64,000 nt of DNA from GCA-2683135 sp964507445 (GTDB taxonomy: Bacteria > Planctomycetota > GCA-002687715). The notes beneath the pieces are model-generated. The model saw nothing but the letters and a program-made list of their open reading frames with translations. It was not told the origin of the DNA and ran no database searches. The DNA is taken from contig CAZDQF010000008.1 of NCBI GenBank assembly GCA_964507445.1, forward strand, positions 138,187 through 202,186, written 5' to 3'. Within the stretch, counting starts at the first letter, position 1. Each line of letters starts with the position of its first letter. Below, one piece after another: positions 1-8,126 of the stretch. A program made the translations under genes and the position numbers.

Positions 1-335
1 TCGTCGGTGGGCCTGGGAGCGGAGGTGGGGCCGGTCTCCAGGTAGACGATGCGGACGGACCCGATGGTGATCTGGTCCCCGGTGCGGAGCACGTTCGCCT
101 CGGTCGGCCTGCCGTTGAGCCGGGTTCCCGTCTCGGAGAAGAGATCGAAGACCTCGAACCCCGTTTCCGATCGCTGGACGATGCAGTGTCGGGGTTCCAC
201 CCCAGGCGCGGTGAGTGAGAGCTTGCAGTCCGGGTCGCTGCCGATGGAGGTGGTGGCCCCCTCCAGGGTGACACGGAATTCGTGCCCTTCGAGGATCACC
301 AGGAGCTGGGCTTTCGGTACCTGGAAAGAAGTCAT
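1..335 (-). CDS. FHA domain protein (partial, C-terminus outside window)
   Basis: Reading the minus strand from ATG at 335 gives an open frame of 111 codons that runs off the window start. Residues ~20-95 form a forkhead-associated (FHA) domain, a phosphothreonine-binding fold: a GSDPDC strand turn, then EPRHC (the usual S-x-x-H position), then SETGTRLNG with the conserved N-G, then a TGDQITIG end strand. The arrangement closely resembles the N-terminal FHA domain of the large protein starting at 11953. What follows the FHA domain is not visible. The FHA call is firm; the partner and role are unknown. Confidence 0.85.
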   Translation of the reverse strand, partial: MTSFQVPKAQLLVILEGHEFRVTLEGATTSIGSDPDCKLSLTAPGVEPRHCIVQRSETGFEVFDLFSETGTRLNGRPTEANVLRTGDQITIGSVRIVYLETGPTSAPRPTD

Positions 336-421
336 GGGGACCGGGTTCCATTCTGGCTGACGGGCTGGCGCTACGGAAGTAACGGCCCGGGAAACCCGAT
401 GTTTGCCGAGGAAAGCGCTCT

Positions 422-1141
422 TCAGGACCCCATGGCGCGGCGCATCTCATCAAGGGCGCCAGGGAGCCCCAGGAAGACCGCGCGGGAGACGATGGCGTGG
501 CCGATGTTGAGGTCCAGCACGCCCGGGATGGACGCCACCGGGCCCACGTTGAGGTGGGTCAGGCCGTGTCCGGCGTTGACCACCAGGCCGAGCTCCTGGG
601 CCCGGCTCGCGGCCTGTTGTAGCTGCTCCAACTCGAGGCCCTGCCCAGCCTCGTCCGGCGCGTCCGCGTAGCGGCCGGTGTGGAGCTCTACGTGGCTGGC
701 GCCCAGGTCCCTGGCGCGGCTCATGATCTCCGGGTCCGGGTCCACGAAGAGGGACACGGCGATACCTGCGTCTCTCAGCCGGGCGGTGACCGCCTCGACC
801 CGATGCGCGCTGGCTTCCAGATCCAGGCCGCCCTCCGTGGTCAGCTCCTCGCGCTTCTCCGGGACCAGGGTCGCCTCCTCCGGGTGGACCTCCAGGCAGA
901 CCTGGACGATGTCCTCCGCGGTGCTCATCTCGAAGTTGAAGGGGAGACGGATGTGGTCCTTGACCCGCCGCATGTCGTCGTCATGGACGTGACGGCGATC
1001 TTCCCGCAGGTGCAGGGTGATCCCCTCCACGTGGCCGGACGACTCGGCCAGAGTCGCTGCCTCCACGACATCGGGGTACGGAGTTCCGCGAGCTTGACGG
1101 AGCGTCGCGACGTGGTCGAGGTTGACGAACAATCGAGCCAT
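422..1141 (-). CDS. pdxJ: Pyridoxine 5'-phosphate synthase PdxJ
   Basis: 239 residues, the normal length for PdxJ, which condenses 1-deoxyxylulose 5-phosphate with 3-amino-2-oxopropyl phosphate in the DXP-independent-of-ribose (PdxA/PdxJ) route to vitamin B6. The N-terminus carries the family hallmark NLDHVATLRQARGT (Asn7, His10). GITLHLREDRRH (His44, Arg46, Arg49) supplies phosphate-site and catalytic residues, NFEMS contains Glu71, HTGRYA lies at 154-159 and AGHGL contains His192. The fold is a TIM barrel in the cytoplasm. It is transcribed divergently from rsmD, with about 50 bases between the starts. All expected active-site motifs are present. Confidence 0.97.
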   Translation of the reverse strand: MARLFVNLDHVATLRQARGTPYPDVVEAATLAESSGHVEGITLHLREDRRHVHDDDMRRVKDHIRLPFNFEMSTAEDIVQVCLEVHPEEATLVPEKREELTTEGGLDLEASAHRVEAVTARLRDAGIAVSLFVDPDPEIMSRARDLGASHVELHTGRYADAPDEAGQGLELEQLQQAASRAQELGLVVNAGHGLTHLNVGPVASIPGVLDLNIGHAIVSRAVFLGLPGALDEMRRAMGS

Positions 1142-1194
1142 GACGCCACGTTATCACGGCTCGCGACCTGGGGGCTGCCGCTACAATCCGGCCG

Positions 1195-1755
1195 ATGAGG
1201 ATCATCTCCGGAACCCACAAGGGGAGGCCGTTCGAGGCGCCCAAAGGGCAGGCGACCCGGCCGATCCTGGATCGTCAGAAGGAATCTCTGTTCAACGTGC
1301 TGAGGGAGGCCTTGCCGTGCGAGGGGGTGCTGGATGTGTTCGCAGGCAGCGGCGCGCTCGGGTTCGAGGCCCTGTCGAGGGGGGCCTCCCGGGCTACCTT
1401 CGTGGACCGTGGGCGGCAGGCCGTCGGGGTCCTCCGGCGCAACGTGGCCAGCCTCGGTTTCGGGGACCGGGCGCAGGTCCTGGTGAGGGACGCGTTCACC
1501 CTTGATGCCAGTCGCATTCACCCGTTCGCTCTTCTCTTCCTCGATCCCCCGTTCCCCCTCTACGAGCGTCACCCGACGCGAGTCCACGGGCTCATGGAAC
1601 AGCTGCTCACCAGCGCGACGGCCGCGGAGGACGTGAGGGGGGTGCTGAGGGTCCCCGTCGACGCGGAGGTCCCCGCCTTCCCTGATTCACTGGAACTCGT
1701 GGATCGCAGGCCGTTCGGGGAGAGCCTGATCATGATCTTGTCCCGAAGGACCTGA
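1195..1755 (+). CDS. rsmD: 16S rRNA (guanine(966)-N2)-methyltransferase RsmD
   Basis: 186 residues, a normal RsmD length. The family start MRIISGTHKGR is intact. It is followed by TRPILDRQKESLFNVL (usually TRPT.DRVRE..FN.L), the SAM-binding loop LDVFAGSGALG at 46-56 and the catalytic motif DPPF at 117-120 (DPPY/NPPF-type N6/N2 methyltransferase). The enzyme methylates G966 of 16S rRNA during 30S assembly. The start matches the family N-terminus exactly, and the gene faces away from pdxJ. Confidence 0.95.
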   Translation: MRIISGTHKGRPFEAPKGQATRPILDRQKESLFNVLREALPCEGVLDVFAGSGALGFEALSRGASRATFVDRGRQAVGVLRRNVASLGFGDRAQVLVRDAFTLDASRIHPFALLFLDPPFPLYERHPTRVHGLMEQLLTSATAAEDVRGVLRVPVDAEVPAFPDSLELVDRRPFGESLIMILSRRT

Positions 1756-1875
1756 GCGGAGGGGGTATCGGCCTTAAGCCCTTGCTGCGCGGGGCTGTTT
1801 CCGGGGGATCTGGGAAAACACCTCCAGGGACGCGCCATATGAGGTCGAAAGAGGTGTGGTCAGGAGTTCTCCCAC

Positions 1876-2691
1876 ATGAAGCACCTCGTATTGGCCCTCC
1901 TCGTCACGCTTCCGCTGTCAGCTCAGCAGCAGAAGGCGCCGCCCCAGCGCGGGGCCGGCGGATGGTGGGGCGACCTGTTCCGGGCGAGCACGGTCGCCCT
2001 CGAAGAGGTGGTTCAACAGCCGGAGACCTGGCGTGGCCGTCGCCTGAGCTTCGTCGTTCAGGTGCAGCGCCGAGGCCGGGTGCGCGACCCCTTTCATACA
2101 CGGTTCGAGGAGAGCGCGTACATCAGCCTGCGGTGCTGGAGTGAGTCGGCGCCGTTGTGGGTGCGCGCAGCCTACGAGGACGTGTTCGAGCACCTGTTCC
2201 TGAGGCGCGGGTCCGAGGTCGCTCGGTCCATGTCCGCGGCCCCTGAGTACTCCCGGTGGCTGGTGACCGGTGTGGTGGCTGAGGTCGTCAAGGGAGAGCC
2301 GTGGATCGAGGCCAAGAGGGCCCGACGGCTCAAGACCGAACTGGATGAACCATCCCTTGTGAACATCGTGAAGGGGTTCCTGTTGCGGGACCTCAAGCGG
2401 TGGGACGCAGCTGCCTCTGCCTTTCACGCCGCGGACGGTGCGACGTTGCCGCAGCACGTGCGGGCGATGATCGTCCGCGAGGAGGCGAAGGCGCTGGCGC
2501 AGGGGGGGAAGAAGACGCTGGCCGTGGCACGCCTTCGGGCTGCCATGGAGTTGATAGGAGAGGACGCGGAGGCGAGAGCCCTGCTCGCGCGGTTGGGAGG
2601 CCGCGCCGGCGGTGCCCCCGGTCCTGACGGGCCCCGTCCCGATCCGCCTGCGCCTGAGGGCGGCGCGGGGGGTGCGGACGGGAACCGCTGA
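1876..2691 (+). CDS. Exported protein with possible OB-like domain and helical C-terminal half
   Basis: 271 residues. An N-terminal signal peptide (MKHLVLALLVTLPLSAQ, likely cut after LSA) directs export. Residues ~45-155 look beta-rich (WRGRRLSFVVQVQRRG, YISLRCWSES, WLVTGVVAEVVKG) and may form an OB-like fold, as in proteins that describe a 'WRG..V' pattern. Residues ~165-240 are helical and TPR-like. The last 30 residues are a Gly/Pro-rich tail. The start is preceded by an AGGAG ribosome site at about ten bases. No family is recognised with confidence and the neighbours give no functional hint. Confidence 0.6.
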   Translation: MKHLVLALLVTLPLSAQQQKAPPQRGAGGWWGDLFRASTVALEEVVQQPETWRGRRLSFVVQVQRRGRVRDPFHTRFEESAYISLRCWSESAPLWVRAAYEDVFEHLFLRRGSEVARSMSAAPEYSRWLVTGVVAEVVKGEPWIEAKRARRLKTELDEPSLVNIVKGFLLRDLKRWDAAASAFHAADGATLPQHVRAMIVREEAKALAQGGKKTLAVARLRAAMELIGEDAEARALLARLGGRAGGAPGPDGPRPDPPAPEGGAGGADGNR

Positions 2692-2791
2692 CGGTTGTTC
2701 GAGCGGGTGTCCTGACTCGTGGGCCTGCCTTGGGCGGGAGGGTCGGGACCCCGCGCTTTCTTGCGCCCCGCCTGCCGGGTAGGCTCCTCTC

Positions 2792-3190
2792 ATGAGCGAG
2801 AACGAGCCCCAGGGGCCCGACGAAGGCGCCGAGCCGACCTCGGAGCCGACCGTCGAAGCGCCCTCCTACATCGAGTTCGATCAGTTCGCCGCGGTCCATC
2901 TCAAGGCTGGCAAGGTCCTGAGCGCGGCCCCCCATCCTGATGCAGACCGGCTGCTGGTGCTGGAGGTGGATGTGGGAGAAGAGCAGCCTCGCCAGCTCTG
3001 CGCCGGGATCCGGGCGGACTGGGAGCCGGACGCTCTCGTCGGGCGCACCATCATCGTCGTGGCCAACCTCAAGCCCCGGAAGCTGCGGGGCATCGAGAGC
3101 CAGGGCATGCTGCTGGCGGTGGACGGCGTGGAGCGAGTGATCCCCGTGGGGGTCGATGGCCCGGTCGAACCTGGAACCCGGGTGACCTGA
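2792..3190 (+). CDS. Stand-alone tRNA-binding domain protein (MetRS C-terminal/CsaA-like)
   Basis: 132 residues. After an acidic, Glu-rich leader of ~30 residues comes a complete EMAP-II/Arc1p-like tRNA-binding OB domain: FAAVHLKAGKVLSAAPHPDADRL, then LCAGIRADW, then GRTIIVVANLKPRKLRGIESQGMLLA. The same module is found at the C-terminus of methionyl-tRNA synthetase and as the separate MetRS beta subunit, so it probably helps a synthetase hold tRNA; acting as a CsaA-like chaperone is the alternative. It ends 5 bases before recN, suggesting co-transcription. No synthetase gene lies nearby. Confidence 0.85.
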   Translation: MSENEPQGPDEGAEPTSEPTVEAPSYIEFDQFAAVHLKAGKVLSAAPHPDADRLLVLEVDVGEEQPRQLCAGIRADWEPDALVGRTIIVVANLKPRKLRGIESQGMLLAVDGVERVIPVGVDGPVEPGTRVT

Positions 3191-3195
3191 TCAAC

Positions 3196-4917
3196 ATGCC
3201 CGCGGAACGGGGAGGGCGCGCCTGGCTCGAAGAGGTGCGTGTCCAGGGGCTGGCGCTCCTGGAGAACGTGGAGATGACGTTCTCCCCGGGGCTCAACGTC
3301 GTCTCCGGTGAGACGGGAGAGGGCAAGTCTCTGCTCCTGCAGGGCATCAACTTGCTGTTGGGCGCCCGTGCCCGTCGAGGTCTGGTCCGTCGCGGTGCGT
3401 CTCAGGCCTCTGTGGAGGGGCGGTTTCGCCTGCATGGAGTGGACCTCTCGGATGTGACCGATCTGGTGAGCTCGGATGCGGCTGAGTTGTGTCTGCGGCG
3501 AGTGGTCACCGCCGAGGGCAGCAGTCGGGCTTACGTGGATGGCGCCATCGCTCCGGTCGGATTGCTGGCGCGCCTGGGGGCTCGTCTGGTGGACGTGCAC
3601 GGCCAGCGCCACTCCCTCCTGCGTGCTGCGGATCAGCGGGCGGTGCTCGACCGATTCTGCGGAGGCGAGGACCTCGCCCAGCAATGGCGTGACCTGTATG
3701 AGGAGTTGGCCAGTGTGCGTGCGGAGCGCGCGGCCCTCCGAGAGGGCGTTGACGCGGCCGTCGAGCGCCTGGAGTTCCTCCGGTTCCAGCTGCGGGAGTT
3801 GGAGGAGGCAGAGCCGGCGCTCGGAGAAGAGGCGGAGCTCACGGCGCGCCTCAAGACCCTGCACTCCGCCCAGCGGCTCCAGGAGATCCTGATGGAGGCC
3901 TCCGGGTTGCTTCATGAGCGCGACGGCGCCGTTGGAGAGAACTGCGCGCGTCTGGCTCGGCAATTGGAAGAAACCGGCGCTGCAGAGGACGGCCCCCTGT
4001 CGGTCCTGAGGGCCCGGCTCGAGTCCCTTGGGCTGGAAGCGGAGGACCTGGGGCGGGAGTGCGGTGCGGCCATGAGCGCCTTGGATGCTGACGGCCCGGC
4101 GGCCCAGCAGGCGGAGGAGCGGCTCACCGTGCTGCGTGGTCTGGCCCGCCGTCACCGTGTGGAGCCCGACGACCTCCCGGAGCGGATGAGATCTCTGCAG
4201 TCGGAGGTCCGAACGCTGGAGGACGGGGGACAGGGAGCGGATGAAGAGCTGGGTCGTCGGGAGAGCGCCTTGACCGCCTCCCTGTCCTCGATCGGGCTCC
4301 GCCTCTGGGAGCTGCGACGGAAGGGGGCCGCGCGCCTGCAGAAGGCCATCAAGCCGGCGTTGACCGAGCTGCGAATGCAGAAGGCCGTGGTCCGGGTCTG
4401 CGTGGAGCCCACCGCCTGGCCGACTGAGCTGGACTCGGAGACCTGCGCGGCCGATGGCCCCGGCCCGGTGAGGTTCCTGGTGGCGGCGAACCCGGGAGAG
4501 CCGGAGCAGCCTGTGGAGGACGTGGCGTCCGGTGGAGAGCTGGCGCGAATCCTGCTGGCCATCAAGGGGGCCCTGGCGGGGGCGCACGGGATCCCGTTGC
4601 TGATCTTCGATGAGATCGACGCGGGTGTCGGCGGCCGGGTGGGCATCCCTTTCGGTCGGCGCATCGGCGCCATCGCGGCGCACCACCAGGTCCTGGTGGT
4701 CACGCATCTCCCGCAGGTGGCCGCCTTCGCGGATCGACATCTGGTGGTCCGCAAGGAAGTGACGAACGGACGCACGCGGACGGCGGTGTTGGCGGTGGAC
4801 GGGGCCGAGCGCGTCTCCGAGGTGGCCGCCATGCTCGGGGCGGACGGCGGAGACGGAGTGGCCAGCGCGGCAGCCCGGACCCAGGCGGAAGCCCTGATCC
4901 AGGAGGCGGGCGGATGA
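3196..4917 (+). CDS. recN: DNA repair protein RecN
   Basis: 573 residues, typical of RecN, an SMC-like ATPase acting early in double-strand break repair. It has an N-terminal ATPase half with Walker A GETGEGKS at 38-45, a long central coiled coil (~160-370), the ABC signature SGGEL at 445-449, Walker B LLIFDEID at ~468-475 and the RecN hallmark VVTHLPQVAAFADRH. The Walker A motif has Glu at the position that is Ala in the usual GETGAGKS, which still satisfies GxxxxGKS. The stop overlaps the manA start by four bases (ATGA), pointing to translational coupling. Confidence 0.95.
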   Translation: MPAERGGRAWLEEVRVQGLALLENVEMTFSPGLNVVSGETGEGKSLLLQGINLLLGARARRGLVRRGASQASVEGRFRLHGVDLSDVTDLVSSDAAELCLRRVVTAEGSSRAYVDGAIAPVGLLARLGARLVDVHGQRHSLLRAADQRAVLDRFCGGEDLAQQWRDLYEELASVRAERAALREGVDAAVERLEFLRFQLRELEEAEPALGEEAELTARLKTLHSAQRLQEILMEASGLLHERDGAVGENCARLARQLEETGAAEDGPLSVLRARLESLGLEAEDLGRECGAAMSALDADGPAAQQAEERLTVLRGLARRHRVEPDDLPERMRSLQSEVRTLEDGGQGADEELGRRESALTASLSSIGLRLWELRRKGAARLQKAIKPALTELRMQKAVVRVCVEPTAWPTELDSETCAADGPGPVRFLVAANPGEPEQPVEDVASGGELARILLAIKGALAGAHGIPLLIFDEIDAGVGGRVGIPFGRRIGAIAAHHQVLVVTHLPQVAAFADRHLVVRKEVTNGRTRTAVLAVDGAERVSEVAAMLGADGGDGVASAAARTQAEALIQEAGG

Positions 4918-5882
4918 AGCCCGGCGTGGTGGTGACGGACCCCAGCCTGAAGGAGGTGGTCTGGGGAAGTGACCGACTCCAGCTGGACTGGGGCAAGGGC
5001 GGGGGGGACGCCAGGAAGATCGGTGAGAGTTGGGAGGTGTCCTGCATCCCTGGGATGGAGAGCGGCGTGCGTGGAGGAGCGGCAGATCTCCGCCAACTCT
5101 ACGAGCGTGATCCTGCCTGGTTCGTCGGCGACGAAGCTCCGTCGGGCCCTTTTCCGTTGCTGGTCAAGCTGCTGGCGACCTCGCAGCGCCTCTCCGTGCA
5201 GGTGCACCCGGATGATCAGCAGGCGCGACGCCTGGAGGGCACCGCCGGCGGAAAGCACGAGGCCTGGGTGATCCTGGAGGCGGCCCCCGAGGCTTGCCTG
5301 TACCTGGGGCTGGCCCCCGGAGTGAATCTGGCGCAGCTCGAGGCCGCTCTTCGTGGCGGGCGGGAAGACGAGATCAGCGCTCTCCTGCGGCGGGTCCCGG
5401 CGCGCGAGGGCGACGTCTTCGACATCCCCCCGGGCACCCTTCACGCGATCGGTCCCGGTCTCGTCCTCATGGAGGTGCAGCAGCCCTCCGACACCACCTT
5501 CCGGGTCTTCGACTGGGGGCGCACCGGGCTGGACGGCCACCCGCGGACGTTGCACCTGGATCATGGCCTCGCCGTGATCGCCCCCGACGCGCGCCCGGAA
5601 CCCCAGCCGCCGGTCAGTTCGCTGTCGGGCATGGACGGCGAGATCCTCCTTCAGACCAGGAGCTTTCGCATCGAGAGGTGGCGTGTCCAGGGCCGCCTCG
5701 ATGTCCCGGTCAGCGAGCTGCTTACCTGCGTCTGCGTCGCGGGCTCGGGGATGGTCTCCTCCCATCTGGACGCTCCGCAACCCGTGGCCAAAGGCAGCAG
5801 TTGTGTTGTGCCGCGGGGTGTTAGCATGGTCTCCTTCGACGGGCGCGACCTCGAGTTGTTGGTCGCGCTTCCCCCCGCTTGA
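4914..5882 (+). CDS. manA: Mannose-6-phosphate isomerase, class I
   Basis: 322 residues, matching the short bacterial class I phosphomannose isomerases that interconvert mannose 6-phosphate and fructose 6-phosphate. The zinc site is visible: Gln96 and His98 in QVHPDD, Glu116 in KHEAW and His177 in PPGTLHAIG. The substrate-side motif EVQQPSDTTFRVFDWGR follows. It is a cytoplasmic cupin enzyme feeding GDP-mannose or mannose catabolism. The start overlaps the recN stop. No other mannose genes lie in the window. Confidence 0.93.
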   Translation: MKPGVVVTDPSLKEVVWGSDRLQLDWGKGGGDARKIGESWEVSCIPGMESGVRGGAADLRQLYERDPAWFVGDEAPSGPFPLLVKLLATSQRLSVQVHPDDQQARRLEGTAGGKHEAWVILEAAPEACLYLGLAPGVNLAQLEAALRGGREDEISALLRRVPAREGDVFDIPPGTLHAIGPGLVLMEVQQPSDTTFRVFDWGRTGLDGHPRTLHLDHGLAVIAPDARPEPQPPVSSLSGMDGEILLQTRSFRIERWRVQGRLDVPVSELLTCVCVAGSGMVSSHLDAPQPVAKGSSCVVPRGVSMVSFDGRDLELLVALPPA

Positions 5883-5939
5883 GCGGAGGGCGGGCGACGC
5901 CCGCGTCTCTCGACCGACCCTCTCGACCGGAGCGATTCC

Positions 5940-6842
5940 ATGGACGAGAACCAACGGAACGGCGAGCGCCTGCACAAGGTCCTCGCCAGGGCTGGTGTGG
6001 CCAGCCGGCGCGAGTGTGAGGAGCTGATCGCTCAAGGGCGCGTCCAGGTGAACGGCGCGACGATCACTCGAATGGGAACTGTGGTGGATGTGGACTCCGA
6101 CTCCATCGTCTTCGACGGTGAGCCCATCCGAACGGAGCGTCCCGCCTACTTCGTGGTCTACAAGCCGAAGGGCGTGGTCTGCACCACCCGCGATCAGTTC
6201 GATCGCACCAGCGTGGTGGACCTGGTGCGGGATCGCCATGCTCGTCGGCTGTTCCCCGTCGGGCGCATGGAAGAGGACTCCGAGGGCCTCATACTGGTGA
6301 CGAATGACGGGGCCTTCGCCAACCGCATCGTCAGCTACAAGCACCCGCTGCGCTACGTGTACCACGTGCGGTTGCGAGGGCAGCTCACTCAGGAGGCCCT
6401 GCAGGCGGCGCGGGCGGGTGTCTGGCTCTCTGACGGCAAGAGCGGTCCCATGTACGTCAAGGTGAGCCGCTGGGGCAAGAGGGTCTCGACGGTCTTGTGC
6501 TCTCCGAGCGCCAATCAGCATCGCCTGTTGAAGCGGGTGTGGGCGAAGGTCGGCCTGGTCGCGGACGGCGTCGTGCGCGTGCGTATGGGGTCGTTGACCA
6601 CTGAGGGGCTGAAGAAGGGCGGCGCCCGACGGCTCACGGAGGAGGAGATCCACGCGTTGCTGCACCCGGACGCCGGAGACCTGGGCCCCCCCATGGAGCG
6701 CCGTCGCACGTCCCGCCGACCCCCTCGAGGCGGGCGGAAGGGTTCGAAGCCCGTGGGGCGTTCTCCTCAGAAGCGTGGAGGCAAGCAGCGTCGGAGTGAG
6801 GGAGAGGACTCCCCTGCGCGGCGGCGGGTGGTCGGGCCCTGA
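5940..6842 (+). CDS. RsuA/RluB-family pseudouridine synthase-like protein, catalytic Asp replaced
   Basis: 300 residues. An N-terminal S4 RNA-binding domain (RLHKVLARAGVASRRECEELI, GRVQVNG) leads into an RsuA/RluB-type catalytic domain (VVYKPKGVVCTT, FPVGRMEEDSEGLILVTNDG) and a basic Arg/Lys-rich tail of ~65 residues. Family members carry GRLD-x-x-T/S-x-G with a catalytic Asp. Here the motif is G108-R-M-E111-E-D-S, so the Asp position holds Glu. The later N-R-Q-V-R-R-M element is also altered (NQHRLLKRVW). Membership of the fold is clear; ordinary pseudouridylation activity is doubtful, and it may instead act as an RNA-binding or assembly factor. Confidence 0.85.
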   Translation: MDENQRNGERLHKVLARAGVASRRECEELIAQGRVQVNGATITRMGTVVDVDSDSIVFDGEPIRTERPAYFVVYKPKGVVCTTRDQFDRTSVVDLVRDRHARRLFPVGRMEEDSEGLILVTNDGAFANRIVSYKHPLRYVYHVRLRGQLTQEALQAARAGVWLSDGKSGPMYVKVSRWGKRVSTVLCSPSANQHRLLKRVWAKVGLVADGVVRVRMGSLTTEGLKKGGARRLTEEEIHALLHPDAGDLGPPMERRRTSRRPPRGGRKGSKPVGRSPQKRGGKQRRSEGEDSPARRRVVGP

Positions 6843-6854
6843 GGCGGAGACGCC

Positions 6855-8087
6855 CTACCAGTCCGATCCGTCCAGGTCGTTGCGCTCTTCTTCCGTGAGC
6901 TCTCTCAGGAACGGATAGGACACCGACTCCGAGATGATCGGCACGAGGCGGGGGCCTTCCCTGCGGACCACGAACCGACGGCGACGCTTGATCCCCTTCA
7001 TCTCGGCTTCCACCCAGATGGTGAACGTCTTGGATGAGGTGATGAGGTACAGCCTGACGTCGTTCAGGACCGCGGACGTGAAGGTGGGCACGTCCTCCTC
7101 GATGTCCGCCACGTCCTCCCAGTAACCGGCGGATTCGTCTTCTTCTTCCTCCGCTCCCTCACGCACGGTCCGGTCCGGGTTCCGGCGCCAGTCGTCGCCG
7201 AAGCGGGAGCGCATTTCGGATTCGTAGTCTCTCTGGTCCTCACCCTTCTTGTCCCGAGCCACGAAGATGTCGTAGCCCCGGTCCTGGTACTCGGGCCGCA
7301 TGATCCCACGGAGCACCGCCTCCGGTGCCGTGTTGACGTTGACGGCCAGGTCCGACCAGACGGAGACGAAGTGCATCAGCCCCTTGGCGATCCGGCCGTT
7401 CTCGTCGACCTGATCGAAGATGATGGTCTCGTCGATGGCCGGGATGAGAGCCAGGTCCGCGGGGGTCAGGATCGTGCCAGACTTGGTGGCCGCGCGTGGG
7501 GTGGGCCCGAACGACTCGTCTCCCTCTTCCCGAGAGATGAACTCCACGATCTGGGTGGCGATGTTCTCGGCTTCACCCGCTCCGAGCTCCAGGGTCGTGC
7601 CTTCCCGAAAGTAGCGCAGCAGGTTGACGAACCCCTCCTTGCGCCGGTCCTTCAGGGCGTCGCTGCCCTTCAGGAGGAGCGGCAGGGGGTACTTCCGGTC
7701 CTCGTCCTCTATGAAGATCCGGACGCTGGGGAACGCGTCCTCGGCGTCCTCCCCTCCCTGTGCCTGTCGGCCCTGCTCGAAGTAGGCCCGCTCTCCGTAG
7801 GAGGAGGGGTCGAACTCCTTCTGTATCCCCTGGTCGCTCGCCCATTCCTCGAACAGGTGGTCCACCTCCGGGCTGTCCGTGAGGTCCTGTCTCAGGTAGG
7901 TCTCGGCGATCTGGTAGCCGCCCTTGACCGCGATCTCGAGCATGTAGTCCACGTCTGCGTTGGTCGCCGCCTCCCACTCGATCCGCGCGATGAACCGGGC
8001 ATCTACGGCGATGATGGCGACCAGGAAGCACAGGATCATGGTGATGATCAGGATCGTGCCGCGTTCGTCCTGTCGAGGGTGATGCAT
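6855..8087 (-). CDS. gspK: General secretion pathway protein K-like minor pseudopilin
   Basis: 410 residues. The N-terminus MHHPRQDERGTILIITMILCFLVAI is a prepilin-like leader: a cleavable Gly followed by a hydrophobic helix without Glu at +5, as is usual for GspK. The periplasmic part includes the GspK-like stretch FVNLLRYFREG, then a helix-hairpin region (LTPADLALIPAIDETII) and VNVNTAPEAVLRGIM, a strongly diagnostic motif. GspK sits at the tip of the type II secretion pseudopilus. It lies 39 bases downstream of the secretin gene on the same strand. An acidic, Glu/Asp-rich insertion occurs near residues 310-340. Confidence 0.85.
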   Translation of the reverse strand: MHHPRQDERGTILIITMILCFLVAIIAVDARFIARIEWEAATNADVDYMLEIAVKGGYQIAETYLRQDLTDSPEVDHLFEEWASDQGIQKEFDPSSYGERAYFEQGRQAQGGEDAEDAFPSVRIFIEDEDRKYPLPLLLKGSDALKDRRKEGFVNLLRYFREGTTLELGAGEAENIATQIVEFISREEGDESFGPTPRAATKSGTILTPADLALIPAIDETIIFDQVDENGRIAKGLMHFVSVWSDLAVNVNTAPEAVLRGIMRPEYQDRGYDIFVARDKKGEDQRDYESEMRSRFGDDWRRNPDRTVREGAEEEEDESAGYWEDVADIEEDVPTFTSAVLNDVRLYLITSSKTFTIWVEAEMKGIKRRRRFVVRREGPRLVPIISESVSYPFLRELTEEERNDLDGSDW

Positions 8088-8126
8088 GGATGGTCTCCGA
8101 CCGTTGAGACGACGACTCCGGCCCGT

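Noticed and set aside
4980..5020. G-run in manA as a frameshift
   Set aside because: The manA frame continues with all zinc-site motifs, so no shift is present.
4152..6665. Very long minus-strand open frame (837 codons) across recN, manA and the RluB-like gene
   Set aside because: It lies antisense to three clear genes with full motifs; its product is low-complexity and Arg/His/Gln-rich, typical of the shadow of GC-rich coding DNA.
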